Of a DNA stretch of 64,000 nt, positions 1 through 11,399 are shown piece by piece (position 1 is the stretch's first letter; each line of letters begins with the position of its first letter). The translations under genes were made by a program, and so were the position numbers. The stretch is from contig CP136064.1 in NCBI GenBank assembly GCA_032622095.1, positions 115,930,004 through 115,994,003 of the forward strand. Direction: 5' to 3'. The notes under the pieces are model-generated. The model saw nothing but the letters and a program-made list of their open reading frames with translations. It was not told the origin of the DNA and searched no databases. Source of the DNA: Siphonodentalium dalli. Lineage: Eukaryota; Mollusca; Scaphopoda; Gadilida; Siphonodentaliidae.

Positions 1-833
1 GGAGGTTCTCATATGAACATATTATCCGCCGTTCATACGCGGTGGAGGTTCTCATATTATCCGCGGTCATCTGCGGGGGAGGTTCTCATATTATCATCCG
101 GTCATATACGGGGGAGGTTCTCATATAAACATATTATCCGCTGGTCATACGCGGTGGAGGTTCATATTATTCGCCGGTCATACGCGAGGGAGGTTATCAT
201 ATTATACGCCAGTCAAACACGGGTGAGGTTCTCATATGAGAACCTCCCCCGCGTATGACTGGTGGATAATATGAGAACCTCTCGCGCGTATATGACCGGC
301 GGATAATATGAACCTCCACCGCGTATGACCAGCGGATAATATGTTCATATGAGAACCTCCCCCGCTTATGACCGGCAGATAATATGAGAACATCCATCGC
401 GTTCATATTATTCACCGGTCATACGCGAGGGAGATTCTCATATGTGGGGGAGGTTCTCATATTATCCGCCGGTCATACGCGAGGGAGGTTCTCATATTAT
501 CCGCCGGTCATACACGGGGGAGCTTCTCATATGAGAACCTCACCCGCGTATGACCGGCGAATAATATGAACCTCCACCGCATATGACCAGCGGATAATAT
601 GTTCATATGAGAACCTTCCCTGTATGACCGGAGGATAATATGAGAACCCCCCCCCCCCCACAGATGACCGCGGATAATATGAGAACCTCCACCGCGTATG
701 ACCGGCGGATATGTTCATATGAGAACCTCCCCTGCGTATGACCGGCAGATAATATGTTCATATGAGAACCTCCCCCGCGTATGACCGGCAGATAATATGA
801 GAACCTCCACCGCGTATGACCGGCGGACACGTT
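1..833. repeat. 34-36-bp minisatellite in alternating-orientation blocks
   Basis: The unit reads roughly GGTCATACGCGGGGGAGG followed by TTCTCATATTATCCGCC. Successive GGAGGTT starts at 44, 78 and 113 give a 34-35-bp period, with some ~43-bp units that carry an extra GAACATATT. The array runs forward to ~235, reverse to ~400, forward to ~530, then reverse to ~833. At ~230-245 and ~527-540 the switch points are palindromic, with TTCTCATATGAGAA at the centre. It is cut by the left edge of the window. Open frames across it are repeat translations and not genes. Confidence 0.9.
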
Positions 834-1120
834 ATCGCTGTAAAAATGCATTTCTACAGCTGTTCCACGGCCTTGAGTTCGACAACTTTCATGTTAGGTC
901 AGTTGTCGACCAAATAATGCAACTTCTGGTGTCCGGTCATGCAGTGGCGGGGTTAATACGTGTTGTATTCCTCGAGATATCGGCCGTTACACTCAATTTG
1001 AAGTTCTGTTCCGCAGATTGTCGTTCTATTCCATATTCCATCCCATCCCGCAGATTGTCATGTCCCGCCGTCCGATCGCAGCTACCCATTTCGTTATAAT
1101 TGTTACAGAAGTGCAGGCGC

Positions 1121-1506
1121 GTTATTAGGGTCACAATTACAACTTCTAGAATCCATTTTATGTTTGTTTTAATTTTTGCCTTTCAATTCTGAGATCCGTT
1201 TTATGCTCATTTCAATTTCAACAATTATAGAATTAAAATATAAGAATTAAAATATTAAGTTAGAATTAAAATGTAAAGTTAGAATTAAAATATAAGAACT
1301 AAAATGTTAAGTTAGAATTAAAATATTAAGTAAGAATTAAACGATTAAGTTAGAGTTAATAGAATGTTTCTGTAATGTTTCTAGAATGTAAATAGAATGT
1401 AAATAGAATGTAAATAGAATTAAAATATAAGAATTAAAATGTTAAGTTAGAATTAAAATGTTAAGTTAGAATTAAAATGTTAAGTTAGGATTGTGACCCT
1501 AATAAC
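1121..1506. mobile_element. TIR-bounded element filled with an AT-rich minisatellite
   Basis: A perfect 17-bp terminal inverted repeat (GTTATTAGGGTCACAAT at 1121-1137, its reverse complement at 1490-1506) bounds 386 bp. If TA is the target duplication, the element starts TTAGGGTCACAAT, which would suit a mariner-type non-autonomous element; this is inference. Inside, a ~18-19-bp motif (GTTAGAATTAAAATGTTAA) and TAGAATGTAAA repeats fill about 1220-1488. No ORF. Confidence 0.65.
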
Positions 1507-3183
1507 CCTCCATACATTATCAGTGCAATTTCTCTTCTCTTAAAAGGAATGCAATTCTATAATGATGAATTTTTCTAAACAGAAATATATTTCCTCAATT
1601 CATTTCCTCACACGAGAAATTGGCTATACATGTGAATTTGGCCTCCGACCTATAATACCGATATGGTCAAGCTATGGAGTATAAATTTGTTGAATAGTTG
1701 ACAATGCATGATGGGTCCCAAAGAAGTTTGGTGACATTATTTTCCGCTATTTTCAGGCAAAACAGGGTACAAACTATTTTATTCATAGCCAATATTCTTC
1801 TACGTGTACCCAGTGCACCCTACATGTATATATATTTATTTATTTATTAGCTATGGGTTATCGGCCGCAATAAGTAGAACGCTGCCCGCATCGTAAGTAG
1901 CAAAAGTGGAAAACACGGCCAATAAGTAAAAAAAGTCGGCCAATAAATAGAAAGGCAGCCAATATAATAACAGGACTTTAATACCGCTGCCCACACCTAC
2001 ACGTAACGTGAAGAAATGTCGCATTTATTTATTTGAGATTTTTGTATAGATTACAATTCATTCTGCATTATTCTGAGAAACTGAACTGTCCATATTCATT
2101 TGAAAATTGTCTAGATCAAGCCAGGGTGAATTGTAACTGACAAAACACTTCAATAAATTAATAGATTTAATTAAGAAAATATACGTGCACATGCCGGCGG
2201 TGTTCAGACATCGCGTAGCGAGGGGACTGAACTCTGTTTTGCAGCTTGGGCTAATAATTCAAGGTAGGGTCTATATCAGCCCCCGCTTCTACGGTATAGG
2301 GGATATATTGACCAATGAGAAATCAGTTAGGGGGTGTCACGTGTTGTTTATGGGTGTTGCCAAAAGTCGGCGAAGGAGGTCAATGTTGTCACGTGATGTT
2401 TTAAAACACAACACAGAATGGCGGATCAATTGTTGTGAATTTGTATTCAATTTCTAACAGATATTTTCCATGCAGGCCATGCTCCTTAAGGGTTTTACGG
2501 TATCTGATGGAAGACAGACATTTTTAGGTTAACTATGGCTCAGTTTTCAGTGCCACAGACTGACAGAGGTGACACACAAAAAGAAATTAACGTCGTAAGT
2601 CGTAACTTCGTAAGATTTTTCCAATTATTTCGAAAAATTATTTTCATTTTACCCGATTTTCAATAGAATTAGACTGACATTGACAACCAACCATTTTTAG
2701 TGGTCGAAATTCAAAGTTAGTCACGGCAATAACATATTGTAAGCAATGACGTGTGAAATAACCGTGGCAAAATGATTGTGTGGAATCTAACATGCCAAAG
2801 CATTAAATTTGCCGTCGGATATTTTCCTAATTTCGAGTGTTGTTATACGATCTAAATTCTAATTTCTGTTATTTCTGACCTTTTCCATCATTTTAGGCAG
2901 TGGTCACTAAGTTTGTCACATCTTAAATTCAACTGGAATAGTTGCATGATAAGATGTAATATAGATTCTTATGTTGTACGGACAACCTGTGCAATGGGTA
3001 GACACTCCGCTAACTGTTCGGTCCAACTCTGGCCACTCTGGGCCACGACGTAACTCTTCCGCCATCAGAGTCCAGTAACTTGAGTAAGGCTGAAGGAGTC
3101 ACTCTCACCAAAAAATGTGCTGAAGGGTACACAGGGTTTTAAAATGTACACAGGTTTGTGATCGGCATTAACACCGGCCATTA
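1507..3183. other. Non-coding AT-rich stretch
   Basis: No supportable gene. It holds short low-complexity runs near 1828-1850, weak CGGCCAATAA-type repetition at 1860-1960, and one relic repeat (2693-2843, listed separately). The 90-residue open frame at 2185-2457 has no recognisable domain. Confidence 0.5.
2693..2843 (+). repeat. Diverged copy of a short hAT-like MITE family
   Basis: It shares an interior (GGAATCTAACATGCC, AGCATT, AATTTGCCGT) with the better preserved copies at 19616-19738 (+) and 11278-11399 (-). The CAGCCCTTGAAATT ends are decayed here, so limits are approximate. Confidence 0.55.
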
Positions 3184-3184
3184 C

Positions 3185-3683
3185 TTAAGGAACGTTCAGA
3201 CGACCACAATTCGTAAGTGGAAGTAACCGGAAGTCGCAGGAAGTAACCGGTAGTTAGACTGTGCATGCTCACGTCAAAATCGCAAGTCAAAAAATAATAT
3301 CAAGCACTGTTTGATTTTAGATTTGAAATTGTGACGTATCCTGGGATATCTCCACTTGCGATGTAATCGCGGTATACATCGCGGTACATCGCGGTCATGT
3401 GTATGTATAACCTACAATATCATCATGTACATGTACGACGACATCGCAATCGTGTGAACAAACACTATCCACGATTTTGTCAGGCCCAATTCCTTGTATG
3501 TATGTAAAATTTGTGGCTGTAAAGATCGCAGGGTAGTCAATCACATGCTTTATGAACAACCTACGATATCATCATGTACGACGACATTGCAATCATGTGA
3601 ACAGAGTCAACAGACTTTCCACGATCTCGTCTGGCCCGATTTCTCCACTTACGATTGTATCGTGGTTGTCTGAACATTCACTA
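3185..3683. mobile_element. ~0.5-kb TIR element (non-autonomous DNA transposon)
   Basis: The left end (GAACGTTCAGACGACCAC, then AATTCGTAAGTGGAA) is matched in inverted orientation by the right end at about 3644-3683 (CCACTTACGATTGTATCGTGG, then TTGTCTGAACATTCACT). About 35 bp of imperfect inverted repeat is visible. The interior repeats ATCATCATGTACGACGACAT twice. No transposase frame and no clear target duplication, so the superfamily is open. Confidence 0.55.
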
Positions 3684-3803
3684 AATTGTGTTTATGAAAG
3701 TCTGGCGCCAATTGGCAGTGTGTTTTCAGTTCATTTTAATGTTCATTGGAATGTAAACAATTATTCTCTAACAGAAATCATGGCAGATACGAAAACTAAA
3801 CAT

Positions 3804-4012
3804 CATTTAGTGAACGTTCAGACGACCACGATTCAATCGTAAGTGGAAGGATTTCCGTCATGGGAAATAACCGGTAGAACTTAAGAATGTGTATACTCAC
3901 GTCAATATCACAAGTAAAAAAATAATATCAAGCACTGTTTGATTTTAGATTCAAAACAATCATCTCCATGATATCAGGAGTGTAATCGTGTGGTTTAAGG
4001 ATGTCACAAGTG
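3804..4012 (+). repeat. Truncated second copy of the 3185-3683 element
   Basis: It starts with TAGTGAACGTTCAGACGACC and continues with the same downstream blocks (TAAGTGGAAGGA, AAATAACCGGTAG, AATATCAAGCACTGTTTG). It fades near 4012 with no opposite terminus. It begins about 120 bp after the right end of the first copy. Confidence 0.6.
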
Positions 4013-4044
4013 GGGCCATTCGAGTCAGTGCTGTATAGAGATGA

Positions 4045-4740
4045 GAGGGACACAAAAGATTATATCTATATGGTTAGTGCCGATTTCCACCAGATTGATA
4101 CATATTCTTCTCCGTGATACGAGGATCTTATCGTGTGGTTTAGATACACCAAATTGGTGCCCTATGGGTGAGAGATATTGGGACCTTAAATTTGATACGA
4201 ATTTGTATACTCGCCAATTTTCACCAATTTCATATATATGCATCTCTAATGAGTCTTAGTGTGTGCAGGTTGAGTCCGAAATAGGGACGGGAGGGTCACC
4301 AAAACTGATACAAAATATTTTTAGTACCAATTACCATCAAATTCAGACACGTTCTTCTCAAATGATACAAGAAATAAAATCGTGCTGTCTGTCTTTTTGT
4401 CTGTCTGTGTGCGTTCTATATATAACTTCACGCGGTACAATTGAGATGGCACCAAGGCGTTCTAAAATGACGCTGTTTGTGGGAGGGGAAATTAAAAAAA
4501 TATGGTGAAATATTTTTGTCGCTGATTTCCACCAAACGAATACATAATCACCTTCGCAATATGGCATTGTTCGAGTCAGCGTTGCATCAACAATTGATTT
4601 AATAAACCAAATTCCACCAAATTCATACACGTTTTTCTCTAATGATATACCATGAATTGAATCACATTTGGTGTCGTTTGCGTCACGGATGGCGAACGGA
4701 TATGCACTATCATTGATAAGATTGCTATTCGCCGATATCC
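4045..4740. repeat. Degenerate direct repeats of the 'gatttccaccaaattcatac' type
   Basis: Motifs resembling GATTTCCACCAAATTCATAC followed by TTCTCTAATGATAC recur near 4083, 4222, 4330, 4526 and 4613, with a CTGTCTGTCTTTTTGTCTG tract at 4385-4405. Spacing is irregular. The overlapping open frames are by-products of this repeat. Confidence 0.5.
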
Positions 4741-4967
4741 ACATATAAGTTATATACAGTCACCAGGCCATCTCCATATCATTTTAAGTAGTTGGGCGTT
4801 TACATTTCACAATCCCGACATATGGTGACCCACATAAGTCACTTGAACAATTATATCTTCTTAACAGTCATATTTATATGGGAATGGCAATCAAGGCATT
4901 CACACAATGAGCTAGCAAAAAAAAGAGATAACTAGAAGAAGCATTAAACGTATATTTATCATTCTAT

Positions 4968-6227
4968 CAGGGGTGGCGCCAAGGGGGGGTCAGGGGGGCT
5001 GTAGCCCCCCCGTCGGGGATGGTCAGCCCCCCCATCGGGGATATCTGCCAAATTCGTCGGGGACTTGCCGTCTTGCAAGTCTTGCCGGAAAGTGGTATCC
5101 ATTGGAATTAGCGTAGAAAGGTGTATAGATTACATGTATTATTTAGTTAAATTAGTTTCAATCTGATATTTCAATGGTGACACAAGAGGGATAACTCAAT
5201 TTAAAAATGTTCCGACAAATTATTGTCATTATCACGAATAATTATGTCACGCAAGTATCAGTCATAGCAACTTATCCGAACTTTAAAAACTCTTAAATGG
5301 TTCGGGTGGCTAGCCCACGGTGTCTACTGTCTACGAAAGGACAGGGTGTCCATATATATACAGTCCATATCCGAACTTTGATGTTTGCACGGCTTTATGT
5401 CAGTGTGTTAGTTGAGTCGAGTTCAATTAATTGTCAGTGACACATGCCACGTGCAGGAGCAACACTGAGTACCAATCAGATCGCTATTGTGTGGCAACAA
5501 TAGCAAAGCGATCTGATTGGTAATCAGTGTTGCAATGCTCACACACGTGGCATGTGTCAACAGTTACTGACAATTAATTATCAGATGATTTCAGGTCACA
5601 TCATGAATTTTATTCTTTGAAAAGATAGTGTTTCGCCTTGCATGCATTATATCATGCTTACTAGTACTTCCCCGGGATAGATTATTACTTGAGGGATTTA
5701 AAGAATAATAACATAACATAAATTGTGGACTGGATAGAATTTTAATTCAGTGGATTATGGGATAATCCTCATCCAACTTTGTTCTCTCCTTCAAATAGCT
5801 TTCTGCATCAATTTTTCACATCGTATGTTACCTGAACAAATTTACATCTATTATACGCTCCTAAATGATGTTCACGGACTCATGGTTCATCCGTCTTTGT
5901 AAGTTGATCCAACTACCTGTGGCGAAAGATTTACGGTGAGTTAACTTAAGATCCATTCCATATTGTCATTACTATTGTATATGCTGATTTTTTTTTTCAA
6001 ATACTCAAGTAAAAGTGACAATTATGATCCCCTAGAACAGTGTGTATGTTGACACCAGAACACTCCAGAATCGATCTCAGGCTATGTATTTTCAAAATTT
6101 TCCAAACCCCCCGTGCGATAGGGGACGCCCCTCTCGCGCTCTCCCCGGGGCTGCCTTCTGTCACCGGTCTAGCCCCCCTGTCGGGGACCATAGCCCCTCC
6201 GTCGGGGAAATCCTGGCGCCACCCCTG
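4968..6227. mobile_element. hAT-like non-autonomous element with 8-bp TSD cattctat
   Basis: The element begins CAGGGGTGGCGCCA and ends TGGCGCCACCCCTG. It is bordered by identical 8-bp direct repeats, cattctat at 4960-4967 and 6228-6235. An 8-bp duplication plus CAG...CTG termini is the hallmark of the hAT superfamily. Subterminal zones hold several GTCGGGG/AGCCCC repeats (about 4985-5060 and 6110-6210). No transposase ORF remains in 1,260 bp. A foldback sequence (5425-5580) is nested inside. A solo fragment of the same terminus, GGGGTGGCGCCAGAG, appears at 3332x (33323-33337). Confidence 0.88.
5425..5580. repeat. 156-bp foldback inside the hAT-like element
   Basis: The two ends are inverted copies: AATTAATTGTCAGTGACACA on the left, the inverse on the right, continuing through CACGTG, CAACACTGA and ACCAATCAGATCGCTATTGT. 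The loop is a few bases (GTGGC). Right-arm differences are small indels, so it would form one long hairpin. Confidence 0.75.
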
Positions 6228-6381
6228 CATTCTATTGAAGAGATACATATATTCGTGCAAACTGAGAGACCTCGAACCGTCAGAGGATTGCATATAATAT
6301 ATAATAAAAAAATTTAGTCTGTTCCATTCAATAAAGTTTCCACAAAAAGTTACAATTTGTCAAGAGATATGGAAGGCCTGT

Positions 6382-6687
6382 TCAAAAATAGTGGTCACAG
6401 TGTGCAGTCAAATATAGTTTCTTCTGATATACAAGAAAAAATGCAATTAGTAGCACAAGACTTTTCAGGATCCTACCAATACTGACATCTGACAAGGGTT
6501 TTAGAACAGACTCATCGACTGACATAAACAACTCAAAATCTCGCTCTGTGCCTGGCACATGTAGCTGAGAATATTTAGCCAATATATAGCACCATGAACA
6601 GAGGAGCACCTGGAAATTTCTTTGAAACATCTGCATCTTCATGGAGATATGGTAGCCAAGTGTCCTCGAGATCTTAGTCCAACCCAC
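6382..6687 (-). other. Uncertain coding-like relic, unrecognised
   Basis: The minus strand reads LHVPGTERDFELFMSVDE in one frame. Immediately upstream, in another frame, it reads LEDTWLPYLHEDADVSKKF. Both segments have balanced protein-like composition, which could mean an exon relic broken by a frameshift, but I recognise no family. There is no clear splice-site pair or start. It may simply be chance. Confidence 0.15.
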
Positions 6688-7729
6688 TAGATTGATTGAT
6701 ACATTTCAATATGTAAAACCCAATTATCATCTTTTATCGAACTAATGTGTTTATGATGTTCATGTATAATATTATAACGTCTAATGTATACGCAGTTGTA
6801 AATAAATAAATACTTCATTATTGGTGGAACGGATTAATCGCGATAAACAGAATGACAATTGACAAGGTGAGCCACTACTTATATTCCATGACTAATAATC
6901 ATGTTTTGTGATGCTATTTGAATTTACAATTTATGAGAAAACGTATAACACTTTAAGCAAGAGCATTCTCTATTCCCATCAAATATCCACAGCTACATTA
7001 ACCTGGGCAACGCCGGGTAACCCTGCTAGTATATTATATAATCATGACAAATTATAAAAAATAGAATTTATTTAATCCATTACATAAATATTTTCCACCG
7101 ATGACAAAGCAGATGTTGTGATCAATGGATTCAATATTGAACTGTCTGAAGATTTATTTAAATAGATTCTTTCCCATCTCAGGTCTAGTACTCTATGGTG
7201 GTTCATTTGTGACATGGTCAATATATCTCTTCCCCCCCCCCCCCCCCCCCAAATATTATCTCGACAGGTGGACATATTATCTCGATGTCACAACTTGGGC
7301 CTGTCTACTGGATCAATTGAGTTGTCAGGAACCATTCGCGAAAGGAGATTCAGGTTCAGTATGTAATGAACATTTAAAAAAAGATAATGTAGGCTATTCC
7401 AGCTATAAAGGACTTTTATACAACAATTTGATATTTCCCAGATCACACAACCACTTTCAAATCGAAATGTGTTTCATTTGTCCCTTACCCTGACCCTATC
7501 CGGAACATGGTGATACAGTTCAGGACTCGATGAGGCAAGTGGGAATGCGGAAAGTGACCTGACCATAAACATAACTGGCATGGACAGGATATTCAACCTT
7601 TTCCCATGACTGAGACGGTAACGGGGTGGCAATTGATTGGACATCGTCGTGATGAGATGGGACATGACAAGTTGGGTGGGATTCTAGACTAATATAAGTC
7701 TGCATGACCCGAATGGAAAAGTAGCAGAC

Positions 7730-7870
7730 ATGGACATTAACCTAAACCTTAACACTGAGCCTACTAGTATAATCCTAACCATAATCAGAACTTGACGGGA
7801 TACTAACCCTGACTGGTGTGGGATGGTAAATTATGGACCCTAACCCTAACCTTGACCTAACGCTAATCAA
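7730..7870. repeat. Interstitial degenerate CTAACC (telomere-like) repeats
   Basis: CCTAAACC, CCTAACC, ACTAACCCTGAC and ACCCTAACCCTAACCTTGAC occur over 140 bp, diluted by unrelated bases. Too degenerate and too short to be a telomere; short interstitial tracts are common in animal genomes. Confidence 0.5.
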
Positions 7871-8097
7871 AACTGGGATGGCCCAACCCATCGCACCATT
7901 TATTTGGTCAATACCGATTGTTTCTTAATAAGGAATATGCGTATACAGTGTAATGGTGAGGTTATTGTCAAATTCGCACTGAACTGTATAGCATACTGAG
8001 TCGTACTGACCAATGATATAATTTCTTGTGCCATATAGCGGTAGTTATAGGAACATTAGGCTATGCTGTATTTTAAGCACATTTATATATTGATGTA

Positions 8098-8300
8098 TCT
8101 CAAGATATTATCTCGAGATGTGTTTGTCGATACCTCGAGTTGTGTATGTCGAGATCTTGAGAAAATAACTAGAGATTTCATCATACCGGTAATATGTTGA
8201 GATCACGATAACGTCGAGATCTCAAAATGCGTATGTCGAAATCTTGAGATTTAGTCGAGATCTCGAGATGTATTTGTAATATGTTGAGATGTCAAGATAA
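8098..8300. repeat. TCGAGATCTCGAG-type degenerate palindromic repeat
   Basis: Variants of GTCGAGATCTCGAGATG recur near 8110, 8150, 8215, 8240 and 8255, and are separated by TATGTCGA or TTTGTCGA spacers. The core GAGATCTC is itself palindromic. Confidence 0.6.
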
Positions 8301-10229
8301 TATGTGGAGATAATATCTGGAGGGAAAAAATGTTTGCTCTTTGCCAAGAAAGCTCACTAAAAATTATCAGTCTGTTTTTCAGGACTTTGAAGTTGCATTG
8401 AATGACAACTGACTTTGAAGTAGGAATGTGGAAAGCAGCTCGGAGTTTTCGCCAAAATTGACACACACGTATGTAACTTCCACTGTGTTCAGGTTGTTTG
8501 GCTGTGTTGATGAGCCGGTCCAAAGCCAGGACAAAATTATGTTGGTAGTTTTTTTCCTAATATTAATTAAGCACACATCGGTGTAACAATATTTCCTGTT
8601 TCTTAATCCCCTATTTGTGAAAAACCAAGAAAGCTACAAAGTGATGTAATCCTCTTTGACACCAAACAATGTGGCAAACTGTTGGACACAGAGAATGACA
8701 CTTGTTTAATGCAAATGCCATGCATGACGCTAACCTACATAGTGTGTCGATTTCTCTTGGGTCTGACTACTTTGTTTAGGGTTGACTTCTCCAGATACCA
8801 TTGGAAGGACTGTCTATGTATATTTTTAAACTCATATCATGGGGTAGCCTTTATACTGATATTTTTTTTGTGTTTTAATAACCCTCCCCGACACAACCCT
8901 GTGTCAGAGTGTGAGGCAGTGTAATTTGGACATCTATTAACCACAATATTGCATTACCTGTACATATCATTGAGATGACTATAGTATACATAAGTTCTAA
9001 AGTTAAAATAGGGCATAAACATGGACATGGGGATATCCAGTGGAGCAATCCTGAACACATGAATTTTAAATTGGGGTTCTATAACTTCTATTCCATCTGA
9101 AATAACATGGCAAAAGCCATCTGTTGACCATTGCAACAGAAAACATGTATGATATAAATATTGTAACTTTGCTTTGTAAAATTTTATCATCAATATACAT
9201 TTGCCCATGTATGTTCGACATTGTCCCGTTAATTTTGGGGCAATCCCGGCTTAGAGTTTGTCTGGCAAATATCACATATACACCTATGTGAATGTTTTGT
9301 GGTTAGGCCATTCCCATGATATTTCAATGGACACTATATATTGGTATTGTGAATTGTGGTTCCTCCTGTTATAAATGCATGACCCAAAGCAAAAGGCAGA
9401 AAGAAATGTATGAGGAATGAATAAATTAATTTAGATCAACCAAATTGATGGCATTGTGGAATAGTGTTAGGGTAAAAATAAAAATGAATTTTACTTTCAC
9501 TGTAAATTACTGCCAAATTTGTCTAAAATAAAATGCTATTCATTACTATACCGGGTATATGTAAATACTTAAAATCACTGTATTTTTATCATTTTGATTT
9601 CCAGAATCTGACTGGGATATCTCACTGATATGACTCTGGGTTTATCCGTAGAGATCATATGGAACACCAGTTCAAAAACATCATTAACATGGGAAATTTT
9701 TGATGTTCTGATAGGTCACAGAGAACTTAGTAAAACTAATAACACAGGTAATATATTTCTTAGTTTCTTCGTTCTCCTTAATAATATATTTCACAGTAGG
9801 TGAAGGTCTCAGATCTAGATTCCATCATTAGATGATTTGTTTCAGCCAATTTTGCTTTGGATTTTTCCCTGGGCAATCAAATAAATTCTTTAAAGGTCCC
9901 CTTTAGAACATAAAAAATTTCCCATGTTTTGAACTGTTGAAATATGATCACCATGGGCACAGCCGAGTAGAGATTCATGGCATGATCTATGTTAGAACTT
10001 GCTCACTGTCACGTTAGTGTACCGTTACTTGTGTGCTTTTTTACAAACACAATAATAGGTACTAATTTATATGAAATCTCCGTTTATTACTTTATAATGT
10101 CAGCTTTGGATTTTTTTTCTCCAGGAAAAGTTTAAACATTAAACCCATTATTATGGTTCTTTTAGCAGCCCTTTAAATAGACTAACATCTCTATCATATT
10201 AGCAGACCTAAACTTCGTCTCTGCCCTCT
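8301..10229. other. Non-coding stretch, nothing recognised
   Basis: No gene, RNA or clear mobile element. One short block at about 9738-9830 (AATATATTTCTTAGTT and downstream) is related to 10893-10985 (direct copy, ~1.15 kb away). The small open frames lack domains. Confidence 0.4.
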
Positions 10230-10641
10230 AATACATAATAATATAATAATGAGTTTTTATATAGCGCTTAACCAATTAATAAATAATTGTTCTAAGACGG
10301 TAATGACAATTATTACCCTGATGAGCCTTAACACTCAGTAACAATCTACTGCTGCCCGGGGACAGTGGAAGGTACAGCCACAATGTGGCTAGCATACTAA
10401 CAAGATCTGTCACTGCTCATAACACATGGGTGGTGCAAAACAGTCACAGTATGAGTGTCCTTGATCAAGGGTCACAACTTGGCATGAAATTTGAAGAGCG
10501 TACAATCCAATGATTGCACGCCAATCAATTCGACCAAGCCACTGCTGTGTGAAACTCACATTAGGCCACCGACGGGCTGCAAACTCCTCTAGCTGTGTTG
10601 ACGGCAAAGACAAGTCTGATGCACTAACCACTTGACACAGA
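10230..10641 (-). mobile_element. tRNA-derived SINE, minus strand
   Basis: Read on the minus strand from 10641, the head GTCAAGTGGTTAGTGCATCA resembles a tRNA A box. About 40 bases later, AGTTTGCAGCCCGTCGGTGG is a degenerate B box. The body is about 300 bp, and the tail has GGTTAAGCGCTATATAAAAA followed by TCATTATTATATTATTATG, an AT-rich short-repeat tail. This tRNA-head/body/tail layout and ~410-bp length fit a V-SINE or RUDI-like invertebrate SINE, but the family is inferred. I see no convincing target duplication. Confidence 0.6.
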
Positions 10642-11277
10642 GCTCCATATGGGATGTTTGGTCAATGGTGGTTAATAATTAATGGACAACTCATTATGAC
10701 AAATGTTTCAATCAATAGATGGCCAATGAATTTGTTCATGTACATTGAAGCACTGAACACTAAAGCAAGCCAGTGTCTTCATAAATCTAATACGTTCATG
10801 ATGTCCCGATACTTGAATCTTTACTTTAGCATTGACTGGCTATGCTCATAGAGATTACTTTTTAATGTTCTAACCAGGAATTTATAACATTGATAAATAA
10901 CACAGATAATATATTTCTTAGTTAATACCTTTTCCTTAATGTAATTTACCAAATGTGGATGTCCCAGCTCTAAATAGCAGGATGCTTAAGATTCACACTG
11001 TACTACAACTGTCAAGGCAGCGGCTTCAATTGCTATCCCGCATAAATGGTATTGTTAGTTATTTTCTGGTTATTGAAATGCTTTTCAAATCATGCTACAT
11101 ACATGTATGTAAGACAAATTACAGGTCCATTATTTATTAAACAATCCTCTGGTTTACAATGACCAAAACCAATCCAATGGCACGTCAGTAATAGGTCTTT
11201 AAGTTGTTATAATACCCACACAAATCACTATCTATATATGTTATGTAATGTTCCCAATCATAGTATTATATGTCTTG

Positions 11278-11399
11278 CAGCCCTCAAAATTAGGAAAAAT
11301 ATCCCATGACAAATTTAATGCTGTTGCATGTTAGATGCCACATGTTGCCATGGCATTTCCCATGGCATTGCTTATTTCCATGGCAAATTTTGAGTACTG
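11278..11399 (-). mobile_element. ~122-bp hAT-like MITE with 7-8-bp TSD tgtcttg(c)
   Basis: Termini are CAGCCCTCAAAATT and AAATTTTGAGTACTG (imperfect inverted repeat). Flanks carry TGTCTTG at 11271-11277 and 11400-11406, extendable to eight bases if the first C belongs to the duplication. The interior (GCCATGGCA blocks, ATGTTAGATGCCA) is the inverted counterpart of 19616-19738. Confidence 0.65.

Larger units (their letters stand above)
6228..8095. other. Non-coding stretch with isolated low-complexity tracts
   Basis: No gene can be supported. It contains an unbroken C tract at about 7231-7250, an uncertain minus-strand ORF (6382-6687) and a telomere-like CTAACC zone (7730-7870). Confidence 0.4.

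Noticed and set aside
1-851. RFSY-repeat frames in the first kilobase
   Set aside because: Pure translation of the 34-36-bp minisatellite (GGTTCTCATAT gives RFSY) in alternating orientation.
5997-6317. Three overlapping frames of 85-98 residues
   Set aside because: They cover the GC-rich subterminal repeats of the hAT-like element; no domain and all frames similarly open.
7730-7870. Possible internal telomere
   Set aside because: CTAACC repeats are few and interrupted, far from a chromosome-end array.
10410-10631. 73-residue minus-strand frame MVSASDLSLPSTQLEE...
   Set aside because: Lies wholly within the minus-strand SINE body, just after its tRNA-like A box.
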